The notes under the pieces: generated by a model
What the model was told of the DNA's origin: nothing
Database searches by the model: none
What the model saw: only the letters and a program-made list of their open reading frames with translations
From: Nitrospirota bacterium
GTDB lineage: Bacteria; Nitrospirota; Thermodesulfovibrionia; Thermodesulfovibrionales; JdFR-88
Assembly: GCA_021788025.1 (NCBI GenBank)
Contig: JAJYLE010000003.1
Location: 1 to 43,752, forward strand
Length of the DNA stretch: 43,752 nucleotides
Direction of reading: 5' to 3'
In this document: piece by piece, positions 1-8,579 of the stretch
How the letters are laid out: each line of letters starts with the position of its first letter
Position numbering within the stretch: position 1 is the first letter of the stretch
Translations under genes and position numbers: made by a program

Positions 1-52
1 CCGGAAATAAAGGAAAATTTCAAAAAGCTTTGAACATTAAAAAAAGGACTGA

Positions 53-991
53 TTGTTGCACGAAAAAAGCGCAGAGCTTATAAAGAAATTCCTCAGGTAT
101 CTTGAGGTGCAGAAGGGCGCGTCCGCGCACACCTTGCGGGCATATGAGGGCGACCTGGAGGCATTCTTCAACCTGTGGAAGATAGAGCCAAAGGACGTCA
201 CCCTTTCGGAAGTAAGGGCATTCGTGGCGTCAAAAATAACAAAGGGGGCAAAGAAGAGCTCCGTTGCCCGTGAGCTTTCATCCATACGGGCATTCTTCAA
301 ATTTCTTGTGCGGGAGCGATACCTGGAGGCCAATCCGGCCAAGCTGGTGCCGCTGCCGAAGCAGGAAAAAAAACTGCCCTCCTACCTTACCGTGGACGAG
401 GCGTTCGGGCTGGTTGAAAGCCCGGAAGGCGATAACTTCAAGCCTGTAAGGGACAGGGCCGTGCTGGAACTGCTCTATTCAAGCGGCCTGCGCGTCAGCG
501 AGGTTTCCACGCTGGATATTGACGACCTCAATTTCAGCGAGGGGCTCGTGAAAGTGCGCGGCAAGGGGAAAAAAGAGAGGATTGTGCCCGTGGGCGGCAA
601 GGCGCTTGCGGCGCTTAAGCTGTACATGAATGCGCGGTATAAAGTTAGGGCCGGAACGCGCAAAACCAAAAATACGCCGGGGCAGCGGCAATGGAATACG
701 GCGGGCACACCGCTTTTTATAAACAGGCTGGGCGGCAGGCTCACGGAGCGGGCGGTTCGGCGGGCCGTAGTGGAAAACGCGCGGAAATCGCTGCTGGGCA
801 AAAAGGCCTCCCCGCATACATTAAGGCACACGTTTGCCTCGCACCTGCTGCAATCCGGCGCGGACTTGAGGGTGATACAGGAGCTGCTTGGCCATTCCAG
901 CCTCTCCACAACGCAGAGGTATACCCACCTGGACCTTGCCCATCTGATGGAGGTATACGACAAGGCCAACCCGCTTGGGGAAGAGGAATAG
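53..991 (+). CDS. xerC: Tyrosine recombinase XerC/XerD
   Basis: Site-specific recombinase of the Xer type, which resolves chromosome dimers at dif sites in the cytoplasm. The N-terminal SAM-like core-binding domain spans about residues 5-95 and the catalytic domain about 110-300. All six catalytic positions are visible: R147 (SSGLRVSE), K171 (VRGKGKKER), H255 and R258 (PHTLRHTF), H281 (LLGHSS) and the nucleophile Y290 (TTQRYTHL). The 312-aa length is slightly long because of a basic insert near residues 198-219 after the KGKKER hairpin. The start is a TTG with AAAGGA upstream; no better start is in frame. XerC and XerD cannot be told apart from this sequence alone. It precedes the thymidylate synthase gene by 40 nt and is not obviously co-transcribed with it. 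Confidence 0.93.
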   Translation: MLHEKSAELIKKFLRYLEVQKGASAHTLRAYEGDLEAFFNLWKIEPKDVTLSEVRAFVASKITKGAKKSSVARELSSIRAFFKFLVRERYLEANPAKLVPLPKQEKKLPSYLTVDEAFGLVESPEGDNFKPVRDRAVLELLYSSGLRVSEVSTLDIDDLNFSEGLVKVRGKGKKERIVPVGGKALAALKLYMNARYKVRAGTRKTKNTPGQRQWNTAGTPLFINRLGGRLTERAVRRAVVENARKSLLGKKASPHTLRHTFASHLLQSGADLRVIQELLGHSSLSTTQRYTHLDLAHLMEVYDKANPLGEEE

Positions 992-1016
992 TTTTATCTA
1001 TCAGCCCCGTTTTTGT

Positions 1017-1022
1017 TAAACT
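1017..1022 (+). promoter_or_regulatory. Candidate -10 element, leaderless start of thymidylate synthase
   Basis: TAAACT ends 9 nt before the ATG at 1032 and no Shine-Dalgarno is present. This is a weaker member of the window-wide TANNNT-near-start pattern. No convincing -35 is visible. Confidence 0.4.
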
Positions 1023-1031
1023 AAATCTCCC

Positions 1032-1760
1032 ATGGATTTAATGCCCTTTTGCATAAGCGCCAAGACGATACCGGACGCATGGTTCCAGCTTGTATACAAC
1101 CTGTTCGACAGGGCCTACGAGCAGAAGATACAGAAGGGCTCTTTTGAAAACGAGCAGTACAGGCTCCAGTACCCCTCCATGGCAGTGCACATAGAACGCC
1201 CATGGGAAGATATGGTGCCGGTGATGCCGCCCGGCTCGTCCATCCCTGCGCCTACCTCAATGGATTACATCGAGGACTATTTCGCAAATTACCTTATGGA
1301 CCCGCAGCTTGCGGAGAACGAGACATACAGGTATTCCTCCAGGATCCATAACCCGATGCCCAAAGGGGGCACCCAGTTTGAACGTATTATCGGGATGCTG
1401 AAAGAAACCCCGCTAACCAATCAGGCAGTTGTGGAGATAGGCGCCCCAACTGACCTGGACGTTTGCATCGGAAATGACGGCAAGCTGGACCCGCCGTGTT
1501 TACGGCTGCTGGACTTCAAGGCCGTGCCATCTGAAGGGAATAATCTTGTGCTAACCGTTTCCTGCTATTTCCGGTCGTGGGACCTGTGGGCCGGGTTCCC
1601 CACCAACCTTGGCGGGATAGAGCTTTTAAAGCAGTACGCCGCCCAGGAGGCCGGGCTTCAAAACGGCCCCATGTACGCATACAGCGCCGGCGCGCACATT
1701 TACGGCTACCAGGAAGACCTGGCCAGGCTGCGCACGCTCCGGATTAAAAAACCGCAATAG
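1032..1760 (+). CDS. Archaeal-type thymidylate synthase (ThyA superfamily)
   Basis: Predicted to make dTMP from dUMP with methylenetetrahydrofolate or a related folate. The C-terminal half carries the ThyA signature in its archaeal form: DPPCLRLLDFK with the presumed nucleophile Cys156, then YFRSWDLWAGFPTNLGG (equivalent to RSxDxxLGxPxN) and SAGAHIYGYQEDL (equivalent to the dUMP-binding H-Y segment). At 242 aa it is shorter than bacterial ThyA (about 264 or more) and close to methanogen-type enzymes. The N-terminal 100 residues are much less conserved and I cannot assign motifs there. A second in-frame ATG lies 9 nt downstream; the first was chosen because of the -10-like TAAACT just before it. 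It is probably monocistronic. The superfamily call is firm; activity and cofactor are inference. Confidence 0.85.
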   Translation: MDLMPFCISAKTIPDAWFQLVYNLFDRAYEQKIQKGSFENEQYRLQYPSMAVHIERPWEDMVPVMPPGSSIPAPTSMDYIEDYFANYLMDPQLAENETYRYSSRIHNPMPKGGTQFERIIGMLKETPLTNQAVVEIGAPTDLDVCIGNDGKLDPPCLRLLDFKAVPSEGNNLVLTVSCYFRSWDLWAGFPTNLGGIELLKQYAAQEAGLQNGPMYAYSAGAHIYGYQEDLARLRTLRIKKPQ

Positions 1761-1808
1761 CTTCAGTCATTCCGGCTTGCCCGGAATCCCTCTTTATTTA
1801 GATTTTGC

Positions 1809-1814
1809 TACACT
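1809..1814 (+). promoter_or_regulatory. Candidate -10 element, leaderless start of APS-kinase-like gene
   Basis: TACACT is followed by a 5-nt spacer and ATG at 1820, with no Shine-Dalgarno. The predicted transcription start falls on or next to the ATG. This favours 1820 over the upstream TTG used in the ORF track. Confidence 0.5.
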
Positions 1815-1819
1815 TTGCC

Positions 1820-2353
1820 ATGGGGTTTGTTATTTGGATAACCGGTTTACCCGGCAGCGGCAAAAGCTCCGTAGCCGAGGAGCTTAAAAAGAAATTACCG
1901 GAGCTGGTAATACTGCGGATGGACGAGATGCGCAAATTCGCCACCCCTGCCCCATCCTACTCCGAAGCGGAAAGAGATGTCATTTATGGCAGTCTGGTTT
2001 TTGCGGCCCGGCAGATATCTTCCCTGGGCCACGGCGTGATAATAGACGCAACAGGCAACCTGCGCAGGTGGCGGGAGCTTGCCAGGCGCACCATACCCAA
2101 TTTTGCGGAGGTATACCTTTACTGCCCTGTTGAGTTATGCATGGAAAGAGAGAGGGGCCGTGCCGGGGCGCACTCTGCGCCCGCTGGCATATACGATAAG
2201 GCAAAGCAGGGCTGGCCGGTTCCTGGCGTTAATGTCCCATACGAGGAACCTGAAAACCCGGAGCTTAAAATAGACACAGGGCGCTTGCCTGTCGAAGAAG
2301 CGGCGGCGCTTGCGGAAGATCTGATTAAAAAACTATCTGATGGCCCCGCTTAA
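1820..2353 (+). CDS. Adenylylsulfate kinase-like P-loop kinase
   Basis: Small P-loop kinase resembling APS kinase (CysC), which phosphorylates adenylylsulfate to PAPS. The N-terminus shows a Walker A motif, ITGLPGSGKSS, directly after the start. A central stretch, GVIIDATGNLRRWRE, corresponds to the substrate or helper segment, and the C-terminus has the CysC-like run VPYEEPENPELKIDTG. It is 177 aa from the ATG at 1820; the ORF track starts at a TTG five codons upstream, which I consider less likely. No sulfate activation genes (cysN, cysD, sat) are nearby, so it may phosphorylate another small molecule. The 3' end overlaps the convergent FAD reductase by 21 nt. Confidence 0.75.
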   Translation: MGFVIWITGLPGSGKSSVAEELKKKLPELVILRMDEMRKFATPAPSYSEAERDVIYGSLVFAARQISSLGHGVIIDATGNLRRWRELARRTIPNFAEVYLYCPVELCMERERGRAGAHSAPAGIYDKAKQGWPVPGVNVPYEEPENPELKIDTGRLPVEEAAALAEDLIKKLSDGPA

Positions 2354-3538
2354 ACGCGGGCGGTCCACATGCTCCGCTTTTTTAATCAGTTCGCGCGCCT
2401 GGCCCACCTTTTCCCATATCCCGCACATCATGGCCCCGCGCACTTTGCCGTCTTCCAGGTAATAAACAGTGCCGGTCTCATTCTCCTTTGTCCAGTCAGC
2501 GTATGTTTCAAGCCTGGCGTCCACATCGCCTACGGCTTCGTATCCAAACTCGAACAGATCGGAGAAGAAGTACGGCATGTAATCGTAACGCTCATGCGCG
2601 CCAGCCATATTTCTGCCGGCCTGCTTTCCCTGGTTAAGCGCGTTGTCCCAATGCTCCAGGCGCATCCTTTTGCCAAGGGCCGTGTAAGGGAAATTGGCGA
2701 TATCTCCGGCAGCGTATATGCCCGGGCTGGAGGTTTCCAGGTATTCATTAACCAAAATTCCGTTTTCGATGCCCAGGGATGCGCTTTCGGCCAAACCGGT
2801 CTCGGGTGTTATCCCGATACCGGCAATCACGATTTCAGAATTTATGAGCCTGCCCTTGCCGGTGCGTACCGCAAAACCTTTCCCTTTTTTCTCAATCGAT
2901 GCGGGAGTGTCCCTGTTTATTATATTTACTCCCCGCTTCATGAATTCCTGCTGCACGGCATTGCCAAGGTAATCTGGAAACACCCGGTCCACAATATAAT
3001 CACCAGGGAAAAGCATGGTCACATTTACGCCATTAACAGAGAGAGCGGCAGCAATCTCCGAGCCGATAAACCCTCCGCCGATCACCGTTGCGCTGGCCCC
3101 CTGCACGCTCTTTTGCCTTGTGGCAAGATAATCATCCAGCGTCCTGAAGTAGCACACGCCTTCCAGTTCACCACCAGGGATGGAGAGCCTTCGCGGGATG
3201 CCGCCAGCAGCTATCAGGAGTTTTTTGTAAGAATAGGCTTCCCCCTTCTCATCCGTTACCGTTTTTTCCCGCGCGTTTATAGAAACAATTTTTCTGCCTA
3301 CAATAAGGCTTACGCCATTGTCATCATAATACTGCCGGTCCTTTATGAATATATCCTCAACTTTTTTCTTGCCGAACCACAGTTTTTTTGTAAGCGGTGG
3401 CCTGTCATATGGAAGCTGCCGCTCCGCCCCGGCAAGGAGGACAGGACCGTTTTTGTCTATTTCTCTAATGCCCGCCACGGCCGACGCCCCCGCCAATCCG
3501 CCGCCTATTATGATGTACTCATATGCCCTTGCAGCCAT
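2333..3538 (-). CDS. FAD/NAD(P)H-dependent pyridine nucleotide-disulfide-family oxidoreductase
   Basis: Predicted cytoplasmic flavoprotein reductase of the ferredoxin/rubredoxin/nitrite reductase subfamily, passing electrons from NAD(P)H to a small redox partner. An FAD-binding GxGxxG (IIGGGLAGASA) lies near residue 10, a second NAD(P)H-binding Rossmann motif (VIGGGFIGSEIA) near 155, and the FAD-binding GIYAAGDIA near 275. The C-terminal 100 residues resemble the dimerisation domain of ferredoxin reductases. No CxxxxC redox disulfide typical of dihydrolipoamide dehydrogenase is present, which argues for a ferredoxin or rubredoxin reductase. Its start has a good Shine-Dalgarno, AAGGGGGTG. It is divergent from mutL and convergent with the APS-kinase-like gene. 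Confidence 0.85.
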   Translation of the reverse strand: MAARAYEYIIIGGGLAGASAVAGIREIDKNGPVLLAGAERQLPYDRPPLTKKLWFGKKKVEDIFIKDRQYYDDNGVSLIVGRKIVSINAREKTVTDEKGEAYSYKKLLIAAGGIPRRLSIPGGELEGVCYFRTLDDYLATRQKSVQGASATVIGGGFIGSEIAAALSVNGVNVTMLFPGDYIVDRVFPDYLGNAVQQEFMKRGVNIINRDTPASIEKKGKGFAVRTGKGRLINSEIVIAGIGITPETGLAESASLGIENGILVNEYLETSSPGIYAAGDIANFPYTALGKRMRLEHWDNALNQGKQAGRNMAGAHERYDYMPYFFSDLFEFGYEAVGDVDARLETYADWTKENETGTVYYLEDGKVRGAMMCGIWEKVGQARELIKKAEHVDRPRLSGAIR

Positions 3539-3694
3539 ATCGCACCCCCTTATAAAAATCCTTATGCAATTGTATCAGTTTTGAAATCGTTTAAAAGCGT
3601 CCGGGCTTTTTCCCTTCAAATGATCTGATTAATTTTTTGGACCTTTTTTGCCTGGCGGCATGATGGGAATTGCCGCGCCCATAGCATAATCGGT

Positions 3695-3700
3695 TAAAAT
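3695..3700 (+). promoter_or_regulatory. Candidate -10 element, leaderless start of mutL
   Basis: TAAAAT, a 5-nt spacer (gtcag), then the mutL ATG at 3706, with no Shine-Dalgarno. A TTGCCG lies 19 bp upstream of the -10 and could serve as a weak -35. Confidence 0.5.
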
Positions 3701-3705
3701 GTCAG

Positions 3706-5439
3706 ATGCCTTCAATCAGGGTGCTTCCGCCGGAGATAAGAGACAGGCTCAGGGCCGGAGAGGTCATAGAGCGGCCGGTCTCAGCGCTTAAAGAGCTCCT
3801 GGAAAACTCCATAGATGCCGGGGCCACCCGCATAAGGGTGGACATCTCCGGCGGCGGGAAACGGCTTCTCAGGGTCTGGGACGACGGCTGCGGCATGGCC
3901 CCGGAAGATGCCATCCTGAGCCTGGAAAGGCATGCCACCAGCAAGATATCAGACTCGGAGGAACTGGATTGCATCAGAACGCTTGGCTTCAGGGGAGAGG
4001 CGCTGCCATCAATTGCGCTTGTAAGCCGGTTCAGGCTGGATACCGCCCTGCGGGGCTCCAGCGAGGGCGTAAGCATAGAGGCCGAAGGCGGACAGGTGAT
4101 ATCCAACAGGCCATCCGCTGCATCGGGCACCGCCATAGAGGTAAATGACCTTTTTTTCAACACTCCGGCCAGAAAGAATTTCCTGAAATCCGATGCCGCC
4201 GAGAACGCCAGGATGCTGGACATGATTACAAAATACGCCCTGGCGCATCCGGCAATAGGTTTTACCGCGTTTGCCGATGGTAAGGAGAATATGGCTTTCC
4301 CCCCGGCCGCCGATGAAAGGGAAAGGCTGTCACAGATATACGGCGCGGAATTCCTTGATGGGCTTCACGACCTGCAGGCAAAAACAAAGGGGATTTCGCT
4401 AAGGCTTTTCTTGTCCAAAGAGGGCAACTGGCGGGCAAGCCGCTCCGGCCAGTTCCTTTTCATAAATGGAAGGCCGGTAAAAGACAACTCGCTTACGTAC
4501 GCGGTATATGCGGCGCATACAGGGCTGATGGCCGGAAAGCACCCGGTCTTTTTTATCTTCCTTTCGGTGGACCCGGCCCTCATAGATGTAAACGTGCATC
4601 CAAGGAAAGAGGAGATACGCTTCAGGGACAAAGACGCGGCGTACAGGTTTTTAATGCGGTCTGCCAGGGACGCGCTTGCTTCAGGCGCTTCCTCCACGGT
4701 TATCGGAAGGGCACGGGAAGCAGTATGGATATCGTCTTCACCCGGAAGCGGCACGGCAGACAGATTACCGGGGACTTCTGGCATCCAGACCACAGGGAAT
4801 GCAGGTGCTGATTATCTTAAGGCGTCCGAAGCGCCAGCTGCATTGCCACTTATGTCCGGACAAAAGATGCAGCGCGGATATATCCATCTGGGGGGGGCTT
4901 TTTCAGCATGGTCCGAGGGAGACGGCGTTACGATTATAGACCGGCACGCCTGCCATGAGCGCGTGCTTTATGAGAGGCTGTTAAAAAGCGGTCCAAATGC
5001 GCCTGGCAATCTCCTATTCCCGCTTCGGATAGGGCTTGCCCCGCGTGAATACGCCGTGGTCACGGCGAACCTGCCGCTCCTTAACGAACTGGATATCGAG
5101 GCCGAGGACTTCGGCGCTGGCAGCGTGCTTCTGCGGGCCGTTCCCGCCAGTCTGGCCGGCTCGCCGCTTTCAGCTTCCGAGTGGGGCGGTATCTTGTCAG
5201 ACCTTGCCCATGAAATAGACGAGAGGGGCAGCGCGGAGCCGGCGATAAAAAAGGCAGTTGCGGCCAGGCTTGCCTGCCACAGTTCCGTCCGCGGCGCCGA
5301 AGAGCTTTCTAGCGCAGAACTGGATAAGCTTCTTGAAAGCCTGTTTTCCTGTGAGGACCCGTATCATTGCCCGCACGGAAGGCCCACGCTTATCAAGCTT
5401 GGCAAAGAGGACCTTGAAAAGATGTTCAGGCGCAAATAG
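3706..5439 (+). CDS. mutL: DNA mismatch repair protein MutL
   Basis: Couples MutS mismatch recognition to strand cleavage. The N-terminal GHKL ATPase is clear: LLENSIDAGA with the catalytic Glu, DDGCGM, and GFRGEALPS. The S5-fold domain follows, with FINGRPVKD and VDVNVHPRKEEIRF near residues 245-305. The C-terminal dimerisation domain keeps the endonuclease metal motif as DRHACHERVLYE (around residue 412), the ACHSSVR segment and the terminal CPHGRP zinc-site motif. This MutL is therefore predicted to be a nicking enzyme, as expected for bacteria without MutH. It is 577 aa, within the normal range. The stop codon TAG directly abuts the ATG of the DUF362 gene, so the two are likely co-transcribed. 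Confidence 0.96.
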   Translation: MPSIRVLPPEIRDRLRAGEVIERPVSALKELLENSIDAGATRIRVDISGGGKRLLRVWDDGCGMAPEDAILSLERHATSKISDSEELDCIRTLGFRGEALPSIALVSRFRLDTALRGSSEGVSIEAEGGQVISNRPSAASGTAIEVNDLFFNTPARKNFLKSDAAENARMLDMITKYALAHPAIGFTAFADGKENMAFPPAADERERLSQIYGAEFLDGLHDLQAKTKGISLRLFLSKEGNWRASRSGQFLFINGRPVKDNSLTYAVYAAHTGLMAGKHPVFFIFLSVDPALIDVNVHPRKEEIRFRDKDAAYRFLMRSARDALASGASSTVIGRAREAVWISSSPGSGTADRLPGTSGIQTTGNAGADYLKASEAPAALPLMSGQKMQRGYIHLGGAFSAWSEGDGVTIIDRHACHERVLYERLLKSGPNAPGNLLFPLRIGLAPREYAVVTANLPLLNELDIEAEDFGAGSVLLRAVPASLAGSPLSASEWGGILSDLAHEIDERGSAEPAIKKAVAARLACHSSVRGAEELSSAELDKLLESLFSCEDPYHCPHGRPTLIKLGKEDLEKMFRRK

Positions 5440-6561
5440 ATGCCAGAGACGGTTTACATAAGAAAAGCATCTTACGACTACGCCCGGCTGGAACCGGTTG
5501 TATTCGAGCTGCTGGAAGACACGCTTGCCGGCCGTATAACGCCCGGAATGAATGTGATTTTAAAACCAAACCTCCTTGCTCCGGTTGCGCCCCAAACAGC
5601 CATTGCAACACATCCCCTTATTGTGAGGGCCGCGGCAGGATACGTGCTTTCAAAGGGTGGCAGGGTAACCATCTCGGACAGCCCGGCTATCGGCTCCTTT
5701 GAAAGGGTAATCAGCGCAACCGGACTTAAGGAGGCCCTGAGCGGCCTGAATGTGGATTTCCGCCAATTCAGTACATCGGCAGAGGTAAGCTCCGACGGGC
5801 CGTTTAAAAGGCTGGAGCTTGCCAGAGAGGCGCTTGAGGCCGGGCTTGTAATAAATCTGCCGAAACTGAAAACCCATACGCAGATGACGCTTACTGCCGG
5901 GGTGAAAAACCTCTTCGGGTGCGTAGTTGGGATGAAGAAGCCGCAATGGCACTTCCGCACCGGTGTGGACAGGCAGATGTTTGCCATGCTGCTTCTGGAG
6001 ATTTACAAGGCAATCTCGCCAGCGGCCACCCTTGTTGACGGGATAATGGCAATGGAAGGGCATGGCCCCGGCAAAAGCGGCACTCCGCGCCAGTTGGGGG
6101 TGCTTCTGGCCTCCAAAGATGCCGTCCGCCTGGACTGGGCCATAGCAAAAATGCTTGGGCTGGACCCGGAAATTGTCCCTACCTGCAAGGCCGCAAGGGA
6201 GGCAGGGCTTGTCCCCGAAGATTTTATTGTAACCGGAGATGTCACGGCGGACACTTTACTGGCGGCAGATTTCAAGGTCCCGGATCCGGAGGGGCTTGTT
6301 TTTGGCCCTGGGCCGATGAAGGGATTTTTACGGAAACATCTTGTCAAGCAGCCTGTTGAGGACCCAGGCCTCTGCAAGCTTTGCGGCGAATGCTGGAAAT
6401 ACTGCCCGGCCCACGCACTTGAGAAAAAAGGGCGCAGGCTTTCCTTTGACTACGATAAATGCGTAAGATGTTACTGCTGCCTGGAGGTATGCCCGCAGGG
6501 GGCCATCTCCGCCAGACATACCCTGTTGGGGCGATTGATAGGAAAGTTATTCGGCAAATGA
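5440..6561 (+). CDS. DUF362 protein with C-terminal 2x[4Fe-4S] ferredoxin domain
   Basis: DUF362 family protein with a fused bacterial-type ferredoxin. The DUF362 region covers about residues 1-290 (KPNLLAPV..., KLKTHTQMTLTAGVKNLFGCV, DGIMAMEGHGPGKSG). The C-terminus has two complete cluster motifs, CKLCGECWKYCP and CVRCYCCLEVCP, each CxxCxxCxxxCP, so two [4Fe-4S] clusters are expected. The reaction catalysed by this family is not established; a redox or metal-related role is inference. It starts immediately at the mutL stop and ends in an ATGA overlap with the next gene, indicating translational coupling through mutL-DUF362-GT-C. Confidence 0.88.
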   Translation: MPETVYIRKASYDYARLEPVVFELLEDTLAGRITPGMNVILKPNLLAPVAPQTAIATHPLIVRAAAGYVLSKGGRVTISDSPAIGSFERVISATGLKEALSGLNVDFRQFSTSAEVSSDGPFKRLELAREALEAGLVINLPKLKTHTQMTLTAGVKNLFGCVVGMKKPQWHFRTGVDRQMFAMLLLEIYKAISPAATLVDGIMAMEGHGPGKSGTPRQLGVLLASKDAVRLDWAIAKMLGLDPEIVPTCKAAREAGLVPEDFIVTGDVTADTLLAADFKVPDPEGLVFGPGPMKGFLRKHLVKQPVEDPGLCKLCGECWKYCPAHALEKKGRRLSFDYDKCVRCYCCLEVCPQGAISARHTLLGRLIGKLFGK

Positions 6562-8567
6562 AAGAGGCGGGCGGTCTGGACAGACATAAAAGCGGTGACG
6601 GGCCTTCTTCAGAAAAACTGTATTTAAGCAATCTGGCAGTCCTTTTTGCCGGTTTCATATTTGGCCTGGCTGCGGCATATGCCTTTAATTCTATGGGGAT
6701 TAATCCGTCAGGCAGCCTTGAAGAGGCAAGGAGGCTGGGGATAGCCAGCGCAACTACACTCAGGGGCTATTCCAAAACAAAGGATGTTTTGACGTATGTC
6801 TCGGTTTTTGGCTTTCCCGTCCTGTTTTCATGTGTATTCTGGCTGCTATGGGCAAACACCGGCAGGCGGGCTGGCCTTGCCAGGATTTTAGAAGAAAAGG
6901 AAAGCGGCGGGCAGGATGTTTTTGGCGCGCACGGGGAACACCGCTGGTTCTGGCGGCTTGCCCTGCCGGCCATGATAGCCATCTATTTTTTCTATTTCAA
7001 ACTGATCATTTTCTATCACAGCCCGATTAACAACTGGCAATTCACCAATTGGCGCTTTCAGGGTGAGGAAGGCGTGGTGCTGGCATGGGCGCAGCAGATA
7101 CTTAAGGGACGGGTTTACGGCAGGGACTTTCTCTCTCCGTATGGCCCGATGCTGCTGTATCCAGTTGCATGGCTGATGAAGCTGACCGGCCCCTCCGTAA
7201 TCATGCCCCGGGTGTACACGTTCTTTCTTGATTTTGCCGCGTACGCCATCACCATAGTTTTCCTGCACCGGACAGTAAAGTCCAGGGCGGTCTTCATCTT
7301 TGCATCTCTTATGACATTTGTCATATTATTCTCGTTCGACCCGTTTTCCGTAAACAGGACTTTCCTGCGCTTTACTCTTGGATTGCTCCCGATTTTGCTG
7401 GCCTATATCTATATTGAATCCGGTAAGAAAATATTCCCGTTTCTTGCCGGGCTGGTTGCAGGCCAAAGCCTGCTTTTCAGCCAGGAGGCAGGCATCTGTT
7501 CCGTTCTGGCCGTGGCAGCCGCATTTGCGCTTTCTTTCATAAAAGACCGCCGCGCCGGCGGTTCTGGCCGTGGCAGCCTGGCCGCCGCGGGATGGTTTGC
7601 GCTTTTTACGGTTGTATCCGTTGCTCCAATGCTCGTGTATTTTTCCGCAAACGGCGGCCTTGGCACTTTTTTCAGCGCCATAACCCTTTTTCCAAGGCTC
7701 TTTGCAATCGGCTTCGGGGATATTCCGTTTACCGATTTCGCCAATTTTGTGCGCCATCCATTTTCAGGCGGGCTGCTTGCGTTCTGGGCGATACTGATAT
7801 ACGCCCTCACAGCCGTATGCCTGTTGCCTTTTCTGGTCCTAGGTTTCAATAAACGGCATATCCTGATGGCTTCCGTGCTGGCATTCGGTGCCTTGCTTTA
7901 CCGTTCCGCCCTTGGCAGGTCCGACTTCCTGCATGTTTTAAATGCCGCGCACCCGGCCTTTCTGCTGGCATTTCTTTTCATGGATGATGTGGTGTGCCGT
8001 ATTTCATGGGACGCGCCGGGGTACAGGAAGGCCGCCGGCGGCGTGATGCTGGCCGGGCTATTGGCGTCCATGGGGTTGCTTATGTCCAGACCTTGGTTTG
8101 TAAGCATGGCGGAAGAATCCGCCAAATCTGTTTTCAATGACAGCAGATTTTCCGTGGGGGGCGGGTACACGCTAACCGGCATAGAACGCGCAGGGGACAG
8201 CAGGTGGGACAGAGGGCTTGCCGAATCGATTGCGGAGGTGCAGGAGTTTCTTCAGCAGAACCTTAAGCCCGGCGACCAGGTCTATTTTTTCCCTAACGAC
8301 GCCGCCTTTTATTTCCTGTTCAATCTGGATTGCCCCGTCAAGCACGTGATAGCGTTTAACGCGGCCACCAGTGCCCAGAGGGCAGAACTCATTTCGGACC
8401 TGGAGAAGAACAGGCCCGAATTCCTTGTTTACGACAAAACGACATACCGGGTGGACAAAATCCCTGAGACCGTTTATGCGCCGGAGGTAGTTCAGTACCT
8501 CAACAGCAAGTACAGGCCCGTGGCCGAAACGAAGGACTTCATATTTGCAAGGCGTATTGCCCCTTAA
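6558..8567 (+). CDS. GT-C fold membrane glycosyltransferase (PMT/ArnT-like)
   Basis: Polytopic inner-membrane protein, predicted to transfer a sugar from a polyprenyl-phosphate donor to an acceptor at the outer face. The start chosen is the ATG at 6558, in an ATGA overlap with the preceding stop; the ORF-track start 33 codons upstream lies inside the ferredoxin motifs. That gives 669 aa. TM1 begins near residue 23, and roughly ten further hydrophobic helices run to about residue 540. The first periplasmic loop contains EEGVVLAWAQQILKGRVYGRDFLSPYGPML, which matches the loop-1 region of GT-C enzymes where an acidic pair binds metal or donor. A soluble C-terminal domain of about 120 residues follows. 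Donor and acceptor are unknown. Confidence 0.75.
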   Translation: MKEAGGLDRHKSGDGPSSEKLYLSNLAVLFAGFIFGLAAAYAFNSMGINPSGSLEEARRLGIASATTLRGYSKTKDVLTYVSVFGFPVLFSCVFWLLWANTGRRAGLARILEEKESGGQDVFGAHGEHRWFWRLALPAMIAIYFFYFKLIIFYHSPINNWQFTNWRFQGEEGVVLAWAQQILKGRVYGRDFLSPYGPMLLYPVAWLMKLTGPSVIMPRVYTFFLDFAAYAITIVFLHRTVKSRAVFIFASLMTFVILFSFDPFSVNRTFLRFTLGLLPILLAYIYIESGKKIFPFLAGLVAGQSLLFSQEAGICSVLAVAAAFALSFIKDRRAGGSGRGSLAAAGWFALFTVVSVAPMLVYFSANGGLGTFFSAITLFPRLFAIGFGDIPFTDFANFVRHPFSGGLLAFWAILIYALTAVCLLPFLVLGFNKRHILMASVLAFGALLYRSALGRSDFLHVLNAAHPAFLLAFLFMDDVVCRISWDAPGYRKAAGGVMLAGLLASMGLLMSRPWFVSMAEESAKSVFNDSRFSVGGGYTLTGIERAGDSRWDRGLAESIAEVQEFLQQNLKPGDQVYFFPNDAAFYFLFNLDCPVKHVIAFNAATSAQRAELISDLEKNRPEFLVYDKTTYRVDKIPETVYAPEVVQYLNSKYRPVAETKDFIFARRIAP

Positions 8568-8579
8568 GCGGGGCCGCCG

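Noticed and set aside
2345-2360. CCCGC/GCGGG hairpin at the convergent ends of the APS-kinase-like and FAD reductase genes
   Set aside because: Only 5 bp, no T-tract on either side and within coding sequence of the convergent gene; not convincing as a terminator.
2369-3628. 419-aa plus-strand ORF opposite the FAD reductase
   Set aside because: It is the antisense shadow of a clear oxidoreductase gene and has no recognisable domains.
6459-6557. Upstream extension of the GT-C ORF
   Set aside because: It overlaps the ferredoxin motifs of the DUF362 gene in another frame; the ATGA junction at 6558 is the natural start.
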